Source: Bremia lactucae (taxonomy: Eukaryota > Oomycota > Peronosporomycetes > Peronosporales > Peronosporaceae). From it: a stretch of 64,000 bases of DNA. Location of the stretch: assembly GCF_004359215.1 (NCBI RefSeq), contig NW_027152196.1, forward strand, positions 619,545-683,544, written 5' to 3'. Made by a program: the position numbers and the translations under genes. The notes below the pieces were generated by a model. It saw nothing but the letters and a program-made list of their open reading frames with translations. It was not told the origin of the DNA and did no database searches. Below, in pieces: positions 10,979 through 22,640 of this stretch. Each line of letters starts with the position of its first letter. The first letter of the stretch is position 1.

Positions 10979-11244
10979 TTACATAGGGAAGCCCGGCACG
11001 CCTAAATAATGCTGTCTTCCGGTGTCATGGCTACGCCACAGATGCGCCGCGGAGAAATGCTCAATTCTGATGAGCCGTTCTCCTCTTGGTAGTGATTCAT
11101 AAGTGTCTCGCTCTAAAACTTTGCCAAAAAAATTGCCACCTACCTTTGCCAATAAAAGCTCGTTTAGCTCGAGCTTACGTCTTTTCGTTGAGCGCTTCTT
11201 CGCATCGCACAGGAATTGACTTTGAATGGCTCTTATCTTAAAAA
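10979..11244 (-). pseudogene. Open reading frame truncated by LTR insertion
   Basis: About 88 codons are open on the minus strand from the LTR boundary at 11244 down to a stop at 10979. Segments such as LELNELLLAKVGGNFFGKVL and LPRGERLIRIEHF look protein-like rather than random. Codons upstream of 11244 lie inside the family A LTR, so the N-terminus has been replaced by the retroelement. The family was not recognised. It may be a chance frame. Confidence 0.35.
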
Positions 11245-11683
11245 TGTGACGGGGTGTATCGTTACATGAAAGTAACACTTAAAGGTTGTTAATTAATATA
11301 TTATCTAAAAGGTAGATAATGTTTGGAGAATAGTACTTTACATGGAAATATTGTAAAAGCTTATCCATTGATAGATATAGACCATTTTATTTACTTCCTC
11401 CGTGGCCAGTCAGCGCTGGGCGCGCGCAAAGTATTAAAAAGATATAAAACAGAAGAAAATTTATTATATTAAATTTAGTCTTTGACTAACCCTCTCTAAA
11501 GCAAGTGTTTTAAAGAGAGTCTTCCTCTGCACGTCCTAGTGCACGTGAAGTGACGTGAGGCACCACTCGCACTGAGGCAAGGCGAAGTGGACTTGTACTG
11601 AGGCAGTGCGAAGTAGACTTGTTCTGAGGCAGTGCGAAGTGGATTTGTACTGAAGCAGTGCAAGTCGGCAGTGCTCCATTACA
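11245..11683 (+). repeat. LTR family A, 5' LTR of E4
   Basis: Begins TGTGACGGGGTGTATCG and ends CTCCATTACA. It aligns with the LTRs at 14621, 36186, 52146 and 57173. Near its 3' end (11571-11664) a 26-bp unit beginning ACTGAGGCA is tandemly repeated about four times; the other family A LTRs have only one or two units. It is followed directly by a primer-binding site and a gag start. Confidence 0.9.
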
Positions 11684-11685
11684 CC

Positions 11686-11696
11686 TGGTAGCACGC
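11686..11696 (+). promoter_or_regulatory. Primer-binding site of E4
   Basis: TGGTAGCACGC two bases after the LTR end. The same TGGTAGCAC core follows family A, B and C LTRs in this window. It would pair with a tRNA ending GTGCTACCA. Confidence 0.7.
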
Positions 11697-11733
11697 TGTA
11701 GTCCGTCGAAGGACCACAGTTCAATCATCTAAC

Positions 11734-12057
11734 ATGGACATGTTAGATGGTAATGGAAATACGCATCACGTTTCGCGTGATAGCTACTCCTTTCTAAGTG
11801 ACATAGAAAAGATTGCAGTCGAACGAATGAGATCGACCGTAGGGATCGATGCCATCTTGGCCATGCTGTCCGATTTGGACAGAGATGCTCTTCATGTAGC
11901 CATAGCCAAGTTCATACAACATGAACTTGACGAGATGAAGGAGAAGGTAGCCTTGCTGAATCAGCAAGGCACTCAACAGGCAGAACTGTTGAGATTACAA
12001 CAGGTACAGACCCATGTATCTGAAATGACGCAAACGCGTCTTCCCGAAACCTTGTAG
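11734..12057 (+). pseudogene. gag N-terminus (E4)
   Basis: The 107-residue open frame starts at the first ATG after the primer-binding site. It contains the capsid block LDRDALHVAIAKFIQHELDE and a leucine/glutamine-rich helix ending at the stop at 12055. Family copies continue in frame through this point, so the stop truncates gag. It is the cleanest gag N-terminus in the window and defines the start for the other copies. Confidence 0.8.
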
Positions 12058-12645
12058 ATTGCCAAGATTGACATCTCTAAGTATAGGGGAGTCGAAAAAT
12101 ACTCCCTCTTGAGATGGTTTGTCGAGTTGGACGATGCATAAGGGCACGTCACATTGTCGACGAGCAAATGCAAGTCGCATTCGCTCAATCAAATTTGGCA
12201 GGTCGTGCCAAAACTTGGGCACTAGGGATTAAGTTGCGAGCCATATGTCTTTGGATTGCTAGAAGCTGTTAAAGTCCGGCTCAAATAGACGTTTGAACCG
12301 CCTAGGACTGAGTTTAGAGCTCGATCAGAGCTCGATCAGAGCTTCTGAAGCTCAAGCAAGGCAAGCGTGATGTTCACGCTTAAGCCCAGCACATACGACT
12401 CTTAGCGAGTTGTATCACGAACAATCCAGTCCATGAACACAAGTTGATTATGGTGTTCATGCAAGGTCTTACAGATGGTCCCGTAAAGACCCACCTGCTC
12501 CGCTAGGAACTGGATGCGCTTGAAGAAGCAATCTGCGTTGCGGAACAGGAGGACTTAAGCTTGAAACAGGCTCAAGCTAGTTCGTCATCGTACCGTCCAC
12601 CTAGACGACACGAGCTGGGAGGTCCAGAACCTATGGACCTCTCTT
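12058..12645 (+). pseudogene. gag C-terminal remnant (E4)
   Basis: Continues the same gag in changing frames; the capsid and Arg-rich blocks around 12440-12640 match 53340-53520. The element is cut at about 12645, just before the zinc knuckle, where minus-strand family C sequence begins. Confidence 0.7.
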
Positions 12646-12649
12646 TCCC

Positions 12650-14340
12650 CAATCTCCACGAGCTGGGTATGAATTCGTGACGTTTGACATCCCGTCAACG
12701 CACCGTCAAATGCGAGAGGCCTATCCTTTCCGGTGTCCTGCGTAAAGTTCGCAATTGTGCGTGTACGCCAGTCTATCTATGGTTGGTAATTTGCCAACCA
12801 TGGCATGCCTAGGATGAGGTCATACGGCCTCTCCATACCTAGTACTGTGAATTTCTCTTTACAGGAGAAGTCACTAAAGCTGAAGGTGAGTTCTACATGA
12901 ACTTCCTCAGACTTAACGAGCGCGCCGTCGGCTAAACGAACGTCGCCTATTCTCGCTTGCCATCCTGGCAAAGCGACTCAAACATCACCGGTCTCTGATT
13001 TAGAGCCGCGAGATTAACAAAATTTTGTGATGCACCCGAATCCTAAGAAGGTCACCACATGTTCATAGCCTCGTACTCGAGCGCTATAGACCAGTAGGGT
13101 TGAGGTCCGAAATTCCAGTACCTCAGGGACTATGCTACCCATGTGTTCGAAAACCCTGAACTTAGGGGTAGCTCCAGAGTCCGCGTCAGGTCAGTAGGAC
13201 ATCCCGTCCCTACTGCGCCCCTGCACTTCTTGACCCCTCAGTGGTCGATGCAGAACTCATCCGTCTCGCACGTTAGATCTTGCCATCGCCCTTTGGTAAG
13301 GGAGTCCTCTTGCTGGGCGTCTTCGCCCCAGCAGGGAACCTGGCATAACATCGAGCCATCATATGGCCGCGCTTACCGCACTTAAAACAGACAACGTCTG
13401 CATCGCTCAACTCCATGGGAGTGACGTCTGTCCTCACGGGGTTCGGCTATACTAAGCTGTCGCCGAGGCACTGTTGTACGATTGCTCCTCAACAAGGGCA
13501 ATTTGGATTGCCTCTTCCATCGTCGACGGCAACTTACTCAAAAAGGCCTGTCGCGATGGGCCATGCCGTAGTCTCTGTTCATAAATGTGGACACCTTGAT
13601 GTGCTCCGGAATCGGACCTACGGTAATGGACGCCGATAGCAAGCGCATATATTGCACATACTCTTGCAGGGATCACTTTTCCTATCGGGATCCAAAGAAC
13701 CGCGCCTAAAGCACAACTTCGTTGTTCGGCGGTGGTACATGGCGCGAATCTTTGTCTTTAAGATCGCCCATGTATGGACGCCTTAACGTCCGCAATAAGC
13801 GCCGAGTTAGCCGTCTCTGAGGCCTTACTGCGCAGATGCGACATGGCAAACGACACCATCCGGCTGTCGTCATCGATGAGCTGCGCCACACCGAATTGCA
13901 ATACGGCTAAGAGCCAGTGAGCAATCGTGGGCGCTGCAGTTCCATCGAACTTGGGCGGGTCCATCCGAATGATCCTCGGCTGATGCGGCCGCGCGGAGAG
14001 CATATCAACAAACCTGATGAGAGCCTCGCTCCAAGCCTGCTCATGCCTCAGCTCATCCTGAGTCCGAGTGACGTACTCCGCCGCAGCATGACTCTGAGCC
14101 TCGGACGCGGCTCCCCGCTGTCCGAACACGAATGCCACAAACCGCTCCAACTGAACAATATATTGCTCAGGAGGACTGCCCAAGAGCCTGGCCAGGGCTT
14201 GTTCACCAAGTCCTTCAGCCAAGTGCTTTGCCACCACCCGACGATGTTCGGAGAGATGGGGGAAATGAGCCCAATCGATATTGAGGCTCATCCTCACGTA
14301 CACGATGCGAGTCGTGGGAAGGATTACAAGTGCTACCAAG
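12650..14340 (-). mobile_element. Family C Ty3/gypsy element, gag-protease (inverted)
   Basis: Reading from the LTR at 14341: primer-binding site (14328-14338), gag, a CFKCGKRGHMM zinc knuckle near 13360-13400, and a protease flap region. RT onward is missing. A second copy of the same region is at 22641-24164. The protease segment 12777-12971 keeps VRLADG and YDLILGMPWLANYQP. Confidence 0.8.
13758..14291 (-). pseudogene. gag N-terminal part (family C)
   Basis: About 177 open codons from an ATG at 14291. The typical gag block RMDPPKFDGTAAPTIAHWLL is followed by a segment with DDDSRMVSFAMSHLRSKA. The frame ends at 13758 well before the zinc knuckle, which lies in another frame downstream. The longest uninterrupted gag frame of this family here. 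Confidence 0.75.
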
Positions 14341-14620
14341 TATAGGCGGCATGTCTTAATGCGGCCACACTCTACTTAAGTCCACATCTAGCACAGCGAG
14401 GAAGCGGTCAAACCTGCTTCTCTCACGTGTAGTCAGGTTGTTGAGGTGGGCGCTTTAGCGAACTCACCCAACGCACTAAGTACTCTAGTGAAGTGTCGTC
14501 GCGGGAGCGGTAATTCGGCTTCACGTGCGCCTAACGTGGATGCCCTCAGGAACACCACATACCCAAGGGTGGGTCAAAATGTGTGAATTACACCTAAGTG
14601 GTATGTCCAATTACAATACT
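14341..14620 (-). repeat. LTR family C, truncated and internally deleted
   Basis: Inner end (TATAGGCGGCATG, equivalent to TGTAGGCGGG) abuts the primer-binding site. About 170 bp present in the 24165 copy are missing near 14535. The outer end is cut by the family A LTR starting at 14621. Confidence 0.75.
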
Positions 14621-15071
14621 TGTAACGGGGTGTATCGTTACATGAAATTGACACTTAAAGGTTGTTAATTAATGTATTATCTAAAAGGTAGATAATATTT
14701 GGAGGATTTTACTTTATATAGTAATATCCTGAATTATTATCCACAAATAGGTATAGGCCATTATGTCTATTTATTCCGCAGACTAATCAGCTGTAGAAGT
14801 AATCAAAGAGAGTTTCAAGATAAGATAGATAAGAATTCATTTACATGTTTAGTATTAGTTTAAAGTTAAGTCAGCATTTACAAAGATAGATTAAGAGACG
14901 CTTAACTATATTAATACAGTTTTCATTTTACCCTCTTAAGTCAACTTGTCTTAAGAGAAGTCTTCCTCTATACGTACAGTGTACGTTATCTAACGGAAGG
15001 CACCACTCACAACTGAAGCAGTGTCAAGTGGACTTGTACTGAAACTGTACAAGTCGTAGTGCCCCGTTACA
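14621..15071 (+). repeat. LTR family A, 5' LTR of E5
   Basis: TGTAACGGGGTGTATCG to CCCCGTTACA, 451 bp, followed by the primer-binding site TGGTAGCAC at 15074. Close to identical over long stretches with the LTR at 36186-36641, 21 kb away. Confidence 0.9.
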
Positions 15072-15121
15072 CCTGGTAGCACTTTGAAGTCCGTCCAAGG
15101 ACCGCATTTCCCACATTTAAC

Positions 15122-15668
15122 ATGGATATGTTAGATGGTAGTTGGAATACGCATCACATTTCCCCTGAAAGCTACTCCTTTCTAAGTGACATAGAGAGGA
15201 GTGCGGTTGAACGAATGAGTTCGACGTAGGAAACGATGCAATCAACTTAGACAGAGATGCCCTCCACTCAACCGTCGCCAAGTTCATACAACATGAACTT
15301 GACGAGATGAAGGAGAAAGTAGCCTTGCTGAATCAGCAAGGCTCTCAACAGGCGGAACTGTTGAGATTACAACAGGTACAGACCCCTGTACCTGGGATGA
15401 CGCAAACGCGCCGTCCCGAAACTCTAAAATTTTATCTCAAAATATAGGGGAGTCGAAGAAGACTCCCTTTTGAGATGATTTGTCGAATTAGACGATGCCA
15501 TAAGGACGCGTCACATCCTCGACGAGCAAATGCAAATCGCATTCGCTCAATCAAATCTGGCAGGTCGTGCCAAAATTTGGGCGTTGGGCCTTAAGTTGCG
15601 CGACCCATACGTCTTCGGGTCGCTAGAGGCTTTAAAACCCGACTCAAACAGACGTTTGAACCACCAAG
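15122..15668 (+). pseudogene. gag remnant (E5), cut by assembly gap
   Basis: Starts ATGGATATGTTAGATGG as in E4, with stops soon after. The middle block around 15290-15420 matches E4 gag closely, and 15530-15660 carries AQSNLAGRAKIWALGLKLRD. The rest is lost in the N gap. Confidence 0.75.
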
Positions 15669-15768
15669 NNNNNNNNNNNNNNNNNNNNNNNNNNNNNNNN
15701 NNNNNNNNNNNNNNNNNNNNNNNNNNNNNNNNNNNNNNNNNNNNNNNNNNNNNNNNNNNNNNNNNNNN
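15669..15768. other. Assembly gap of exactly 100 N
   Basis: A 100-base N run, the usual placeholder for a gap of unknown size. The left flank is gag of E5; the right flank is GH12 upstream sequence. Confidence 0.98.
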
Positions 15769-16345
15769 GTCCCGTCACGTGTCCGAAACCAAATTCGAAA
15801 TATAAAAAAATGGAGGCTTAGGGTCGAGGACAAAACGAAATATGACAAGACTATGGATCGACGGGAAGAAAAATTCGTGCTTTTCTGAGATCGTGGCTTG
15901 TTTAAATTCCTTAAGCAAATTTGAAAAGTTTCAGGATCACATCCGTGCATAAATCGGAACAGAAGCAGGCTTTCAACCCGTGTTATCAGAAGTTCGGTGT
16001 CTAAGTTGCAAATCATAAAAAGAGCTTGACACATGGGTTGCAGAAGTCAGATGTTTTCTCGGAAATTAGCATTTAGACAAGTGAAAAGCAGCGTCACGTG
16101 CACAGCGGGTGCCAAGAGTTAAATACATAATTTGCGAACGATTTGCGCTCAACACGCACCAGCCAATTCATCCCGCCAGAGATCGAGTAAAGCCAGGCAA
16201 ACAGCCGAGTGCAGCCATAGATGATGCCGCAGATCAATACTGCTGGTCCGCGGACAACTGAAATTCGACGACGAATTGAAGAACATGCTATTTGTGCGAA
16301 GGTCAGCTGGACTGTGGTAAAAAAAAACATGAATTTAATAATCGC
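15769..16345 (+). pseudogene. GH12 upstream block plus unit X, copy 3
   Basis: 15769-15905 resembles the upstream region of GH12-like gene 1 (GTCCCG..., ATGGAGGCTTAGGG, GAGATCGTGGCTTG). 16030-16330 carries unit X, including GATCGAGTAAAGCCAGGCA and the coding-like end DDAADQYCWSADN, then a frameshift, then FDDELKNMLFV. The GH12 gene expected to the left would lie in or beyond the 100-N gap. Confidence 0.55.
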
Positions 16346-16371
16346 ATTGCACTAGCGCGACGCGCGATCCC

Positions 16372-16956
16372 TGTAACGCGGTGTGCGGTTACATAAGTAC
16401 TATTTCCTATAAGAGGAATAACAATTATTATTTCCTAGAAGGGGAATAACAAATATTATTTCCTATAAGGGAAACAACAATTAATACTTCCTAAAAGAGG
16501 AAATAACAATTAATATTTCCTAAAAGAGGAAATAAACAAAGAAAAACAAAAAAATATATTTATTAATTTTGACTTAAATTGTTTGAAGAATACAAAATTT
16601 GGTAATAATACATTAGCTGTATTGAGTGGTTGATTTGAGTGTTAAATCAACCGCGCCAATCGTTACAAGACACGATTGTGCGGTGCGCAAGGAGGCGCCA
16701 TACTTACTTAGATATTAATACAATAAGTTTAGTAGATAGAAGATCGTTACGTAGAAACTAATTATATAAAAACAGTGCTACTTTTTCTCTAATTTAAAGA
16801 CTTAGTCTAGACCTTTGAAGCTAAAGGCCCTTAGCTTCATAAGAAACCGTCCTCAGTACTCTTGTGTACGTGAAGTTTCAAGACACCTCGCTTACACTGT
16901 TATCAGTGTAAGGTTAACTAGTACTTATCAGTACTAGTGAAAGGTGCCCCGTCACA
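16372..16956 (+). repeat. LTR family B, 5' LTR of E6
   Basis: TGTAACGCGGTGTGCGG to CCCCGTCACA, 585 bp. A roughly 30-bp unit (TTTCCTANAAGRGGAATAACAA) is repeated five times at 16405-16535. The primer-binding site, slightly mutated (TGGTGGCGCTT), is at 16959-16969. Confidence 0.9.
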
Positions 16957-17041
16957 CCTGGTGGCGCTTCGTAGTCATTTCAACGGCCCACGCACGTTCC
17001 ATCCAACATAAACACGTTGGATGAAGAAGGACCGAGCTTCC

Positions 17042-18100
17042 AAACCCCTCAAGAATGTTATTACGCAACGCGTGAAAGGTTTCTCATTTGAGTGACCTTG
17101 AATGAAGAGCGATCAAATGAATGAGTTCGGTGTAAGCGGGCCAGCCGTTGGCGCTATGCTGTTCATTCTGAACAAAAATGAAGCGCATGCGGCCATAGCC
17201 GAGTTCATTCAAAACAAACTCGACGGAGACCAAGAGAAAGTAGCCTTGCTTTACCAGCAAGGCTCTTAACACAGAGGTGTTGAGAGAACAGGGTGCTCAA
17301 TAGTTGGAACTGTTGCGACAGCTGCTTTTACATGGTGCTGATGGGCCGACGCTTCCGCGTCGACCCGAAAGCTTAAAAAAATGATACCTCTAAGTTTAAG
17401 ACAATCGAACGCGACTCCCTTTTGAGATGGTTCGTCGAATTAGACGATGTTATAGAAGCTCGTCGTATCAGTGATGATGCGACGAGATTTATATTTGGCA
17501 TGTCCAACTTAGCAGGACGCGCCAAATATTAGGCCTTACGACCCATCAGCTTTGGGTCGTATGAGGTCTTTAATACCCGGCTTAGACCAACATTTGAGTA
17601 GCCACGTGTCGAATTCAGAGCTCGAGGCGAGCCCCTGGATTTGGAGCAGGGCAAGAGTGATCTACACGCTTATGCCCAACACACACGATACCTGGTCAGT
17701 TGGGTCGTGAGTCATTCAATTGATAAACAATGACAGGAAAATGTGTATATTAAAGGTCTCGCAGACGGCCCTGTTAAGACCCACATATTCCGGCTAGAAT
17801 TAGATTCGCTAGACCAAGCGATCTCGTTAGCGGAAGAGGAGGACTTCAGTCTTAAATGGCTTTTGTCCACTCTGGTGCTTATCGTCCTTCGAGACGACAA
17901 GAAAACGGAGGCCCAAAACCCTTGGATCTCTTGTATGGAGAGAGCCAGAAACCTTGCATTTCAAGTCACAAACGATCACAAATATGTAATCGTTTCTCAA
18001 AAAATGAGCTACTACGCCTCTGGGTGTAGCGCCCCACGGCCAGAGCCTAAAAATACCGAGCGAAGAGATCGACCTCTCTAGGAATAGCGGAGAACGCGGA
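17042..18100 (+). pseudogene. gag remnant (E6)
   Basis: The open frame 17743-18081 holds IFRLELDSLDQAISLAEEED. The zinc knuckle is wrecked by a frameshift near 17985-18020, leaving CSAPRPEPKN in frame. The N-terminal capsid block is seen at 17130-17240 with many stops. Confidence 0.75.
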
Positions 18101-18110
18101 TCCGACGCTG

Positions 18111-18440
18111 TTGCGAAATCGCAACGGCGTGGCGGATTGTCACCCTGAGAATAAAAGTGTCAATAATTTGCTACTGAAGACCCATGTCGATTCTAGGGCG
18201 TCTAACAATTTCATCAGACGCCAATCGCTAGAAGATCACAGACTCAAATTTGTTGAGTGTGATATCTCTCTAATGAGGATGGCAGTGCGCCTAGCTACAG
18301 GCGCATCTGTAACAGTAAACAAACGTGTAGTTGTTATCCAATACACCTTTGAAGGGTAAACAGTTCGATGTTCTTTCATCGTACTACATTTTTGGATGAC
18401 AAATTTGATGTCATCCTTATATTACCAAGGCTCAGAAAGC
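18111..18440 (+). pseudogene. Aspartic protease remnant (E6)
   Basis: The active-site block reads VDSRASNNFIRRQSL where family members have VDCGASNNF, so the invariant Gly after the catalytic Asp is gone. VRLATGASVTVN follows. The C-terminal VILGLPWL block at 18400-18440 is out of frame. Confidence 0.8.
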
Positions 18441-19049
18441 ACTAGCCATGTATAAATTGGCACCATTAAGCTGTGACGATGCCTGTCACTTGTTCATCAA
18501 ATGGCCAACTGAATAACGTCTTGTAGCGTCCACAAGCGTGTGGATGTCCTACGAATGAGAATGATGGCCTCACTTTTGGTTTGGTCGTTAGCATGACTGC
18601 ACTAGACCTTAGTGTAAACTCTCAATACACTGTGGAATTAGATTCCGACGGCTGTACTCAAGCACATGCAGCATCGAAGGTCTACTATTGTGACGTGGAC
18701 ATAGTTATTGACGGCTGTGCACTGCACATGCAACGTCAAAGTTCAACCACTCAAATTGGTTGAGTGGTACAAAACAAGGATGCTTACTCAAACAGCAACA
18801 TCCAAGAAAGTTCAAAACGCATGTCTAAGAGACAGAGCAAAAGTCCTAGATCGACTGAAAAGTCGATCGTAGAGGATCTCGCTGCGGTAGCACAACCACA
18901 GGTTGAGGCAGTTGGGAAGGGCATTCCCCATAAATAACTTGAAAGAATAAGTCCCCACGAATCTGTGAGAATAAGTCCCCGGAAACTAGTGTCAAAGGTT
19001 TTCAGGCCTCACCTCTGAAAATAAGTGCTAAAGAGGAAACTGAGACAAT

Positions 19050-20470
19050 AAATGTCTTAGTAAACAATGGATCAAGTGAAGGCGCTTATACACTTGATTA
19101 AATAGCGCCTCCGAAGTTACCTTCGGAGGTAACTTAATTGCCAACGGTAGAGCCGAAACGGTCCTTGCGTGATCCGCGTAGTGCAAAGTCAAGCAGATCT
19201 GCGTACTTGTCACATAGGACGAGTACATGGTCGAAATTCGGTAGCATACTATTTTCCTAAGAACGAATGGGTTCTCAGAATCTCATCGATGGGGAAAGTG
19301 TCCTCGATCAGAACACTCGGATTGAGCGGTTTACGTTTATCTTAGAAGTCGTCGAAACGAAATCATACAGTAAAGGATATGATAGAATTCAAGGATGCGT
19401 GTCCTGATTCCGTAATATGCGAATTCTAAGGATAGAGGCACTCGACACGAGATCGACCTGATATTAGGTTCAAAAAACCGTGTTATGAATGTGTGATGGA
19501 GCGAGCAGTGGCACTTCCTCATGAACAAGTATTAGCGATCGATAAGTTCTTTGTCGATCGCTTAGCAGCGAGCCATGTGAGAGAGTTAACATCCTCACAT
19601 TGCTCTCTGACCTACTGTATTTGTAAAAGCAACAGGAGGGTGGCAGATTGTGCATGCGTTCAATGAGTTCAATTCTGCAACAGTACCGACTCAATCGCCA
19701 ATACCAGCAATATCATTGATGGTATGTTAAAAAAGTACCACCATTTTGTTGTGGATCTTATGGATGGATTCTATCAGATCCTCAAGCGAAACAGATATTC
19801 CGTTCGCAGCAGTATATACCCCAATATGTAAATGGACTTGGGAATTTACGCGACTTAGCGGCGTACTTGCAGAAGTAGTTCGGGCAAATATGCCGAAATA
19901 TCAGTACACCTTTCTTTTTTGTTAACGAAAAATGAATAATGGCCATAACGCCTACGATCTCGCAATCAGCTACAATATGACACAGTCGGCGCAGAGCGCG
20001 TCGTCAGCTATTAGTCGCGTCAACTTCCAACAACAAGCGTAATCAATCAGTGCATGACAAGGAGTTTCTTGTCATGCACTATTGCAGACCGAGACCGACC
20101 ATTTGATGCGGGTCTGTAACGCGATCTCGCAATCAGCTACAATATGACACAGACGGCGCAAAGCGCCAGCTAATAGTCGCGTCAACTTCCAACAACAAGC
20201 GTAATCAATCAGTGCAAGACAAGAAACTCCTTGTCATATAATAAGCACTGGCTCGATTTCGAGTCTATCTCATAGGAGATAGACCATTTATTGTTTGCAC
20301 GGACCATGCGTCATTATGCACGGCCATAAACAGTTTACATTTATCGCAAAGAATAGCGAGTGGATCGTTACTCTTCGCGAAGTGCAACTTCTACGTGAAT
20401 ACAAATTAGGACGACTTATTTTCGTCGCTGATGCGCTGTCGCGCAAGCCTGCTTTCGAGCCGACTCAGTG
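19050..20470 (+). pseudogene. RT and RNase H remnant (E6)
   Basis: The RT start is at 19050-19300 and VVDLMDGFYQIL at 19745-19780. The palm with the YFDD box is deleted between about 19830 and 19850. RNase H follows at 19950-20460, with FRVYLIGDRPFIVCTDHAS near its end, and contains a partial internal duplication. Confidence 0.75.
19955..20232 (+). repeat. 167-bp-spaced tandem duplication in RNase H
   Basis: The block starting CGATCTCGCAATCAGCTACA at 19955 recurs at 20122 with minor changes, through GTAATCAATCAGTGCA and beyond. It duplicates the first RNase H segment in this copy only. Confidence 0.85.
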
Positions 20471-20529
20471 AATTAAACAGCGTCACCTATCTTAAGTGTT
20501 CTGTCGTTAACACTACTTAACGGGGTCAT

Positions 20530-21260
20530 TATTCAGGCGACACGCCTCATGTCGTCATTGTCATGCGCAACGATTTTCGATTACGTATTATGTACGAGTC
20601 CCAATAAGTGGGCATTGTGTATACAAAAAGACTTAGTTTTACGTATTTGCGATTTCTACAACCTCACCAGCATAAATTCATTCGCAAGTACATACGTGGT
20701 TGCAAGGCTTTTACATGGGCAAAGCGTATTTCATCATTCCGTGCACCGTCACACCATCTACCATCTCTGGCAGAATGTGGCAGGCAATGAACTTCGTCTT
20801 CGGATTCCCCGAAGACGCACACAGGAGCGATAGTTTGTTGTCTCAAAGCTCGATTCAGCAAGATATTAAATCTTTGGAGTAACGAAATCGAACACATTTA
20901 AATGCTATGCTCGTGTCTTTATCGACACGATATTTCTTCTTCGTGAGTTACCCGTAAATAAGTTTTGGATCGTGATCCTGAACTTCGGCAGCGTTTTAGC
21001 CGTCCGTGTTTAAATTACTTGGACACGGTTGGAAAAGTCAGCTTTTGGTCATCCTGAAACAGATGGTCAGACGGAACGTGCAATTCGTGTCCTTGTGAGA
21101 TGCCCCCTCCACTCGTTTTACAAGTTGGAGTGAGTTCTTGCCGATGGCAGAATTTTGAGTTAACAATTCGGTGCATGCTTCTACAAGCTTACACCGTTCT
21201 TCTACATATAATACACCATTCTTCGTGGTTGGCTGACGCCATCCACACATTCCCACTTCG
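20530..21260 (+). pseudogene. Integrase remnant (E6)
   Basis: Zinc domain and 'CQRVKP'-type region at 20560-20750, then SSFRAPSHHLPSLAEC. The catalytic core follows at 20790-21130 with LDRDPEL (second Asp) and GHPETDGQTERA (catalytic Glu). Many stops. The C-terminal tail with INTCPSIPARSV is at 21625-21700, after an Asn/Ser-rich linker (21280-21500). Confidence 0.75.
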
Positions 21261-21804
21261 TTAAATTTAACTCTTGTTCAAGAGGAAGGGGGAGCGCTCG
21301 AGTAGTAGATAAATTCTGCAATAGCAAGGAGGCTGTTGCTGACTTTGATATGATATACTCAGCATCGACAGCAACAATACTAGTGAGAGCAATAATGCTC
21401 TCACTAATGAGGAGAATGCTAAATCCGCAGTGCGCACCGAGCGAGTCAACAGGAGGATTCCTGCTAACTCGGGTAGCAGTGGTCCGCTTTGGGCAAAATT
21501 CACGTCGCTAATGGGGTGGACCGACAGAAACGGAATGCCGAGTAAAATGGAAGATCAACATTTTCTATGTTCACGATTTGGTCCTACTGTCGACGGTAAA
21601 TTTAATTAAACATGTTAAAAAAGAATGTGGGTAGTAATAAATACCTGCCCAAGTATACCGGCCCGTTCCGTTTGCTGCACCGCCAAGGCAATGCTACACG
21701 ATCAAGCCGTTTCGTTAAATGCGAACGCATCCTACGTTCTTCGTCGGACGTCTCCGCCCGTACTCAGTGCGAAATTTTTTGGGACTGAACAACTCATTAA
21801 TGCA

Positions 21805-22041
21805 TTAAATCACCGACTCGAGAGTGATCATCCCGGATAAATGATTCGCTTTATCCTTCACGGATGCGCTCACGCGACAAGCTTTCGTCACCTCGTTACA
21901 AAGAGCTTGAAGCGACCGCTCGGCTTCCAATTGCTTAACTGCAACCTGCGCTCGGCCTTCCACCCGATCGACATAAACACCGTTTACCGTCGTCTGTAAG
22001 TCATGACGATGGTCACGCTCATAATTTACGTCCTCTCGCAA
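21805..22041 (-). pseudogene. Antisense ORF, coiled-coil part (E6)
   Basis: 78 residues open on the strand opposite pol: RDHRHDLQTTVNGVYVDRVE, then GRAQVAVKQLEAERSLQALC. It aligns with antisense frames in E10 (ELATKVDSVSREQLRYCAQVAVD, given here as ELATKVDSV and SREQLRYCAQVAVD) and E8 (SRDQLEICAQFATDQLAN). A heptad-like helix is likely. Function unknown. Confidence 0.45.
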
Positions 22042-22429
22042 TCACTAGAGGACGCGACTGTGATCTCGTTGACGTACAGTCGGTCCCAACAAGTATGTCG
22101 GACCCGACTTTTTATCCTCCACATTTTCCATTGATGGACTCGATTGGTCAGAAGCGCTTCCAAGTGGAGCGCTCTGCCTCTCGTGAGGAGGAGACCAAAT
22201 GATGCAGGTAAAACTGATACTACTTTTGTATACGCCAAAAAAGTCAAACTTCCAGATAAGCACAGAAACAATGATATCTCGCACTCACCAGCTTTGCAGG
22301 ATACTTCTGAAATTTATAATGAAGATCGATACGGGCAAGGTCGCATATGTAATGCGTGAGAGTGTGGGTATGATTTGCCAACTCCTGAAGCAAATGCTTC
22401 TTCAATGGTGCAGTCCACGTTCCTAGGGA

Positions 22430-22640
22430 GGCGAAATATTATTGCCGACCGAATATTGACTATGTACTCGTCATCTGTGACAAGTACGCAGATCTGCTTG
22501 ACTTTTCGACTACGCATACACGCAAGAACTGTTTGGTGCTAGCGTTGGGAATGAGTCATCTCAAAAGTTTTCTACGGAGGCTGGTGTATAGGCTCCTACT
22601 CTTGATTTAAAATTTACCAAGACGTACACCGTCTCGGTTT
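22430..22640 (-). mobile_element. Inverted RT N-terminal fragment
   Basis: Reverse complement of the family A/B protease-RT linker; the block GCAGATCTGCTTGACTTT at 22490 corresponds to KQICVLVTDD on the minus strand. Only about 210 bp survive between E6 and a family C copy. Confidence 0.7.

Larger units (their letters stand above)
16957..22425 (+). mobile_element. Family B Ty3/gypsy element E6
   Basis: A full gag-to-integrase order can be followed, all broken. No 3' LTR: the element ends at about 22425 in inverted RT sequence. 22045-22425 past the integrase C-terminus has no readable domain. Confidence 0.8.
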
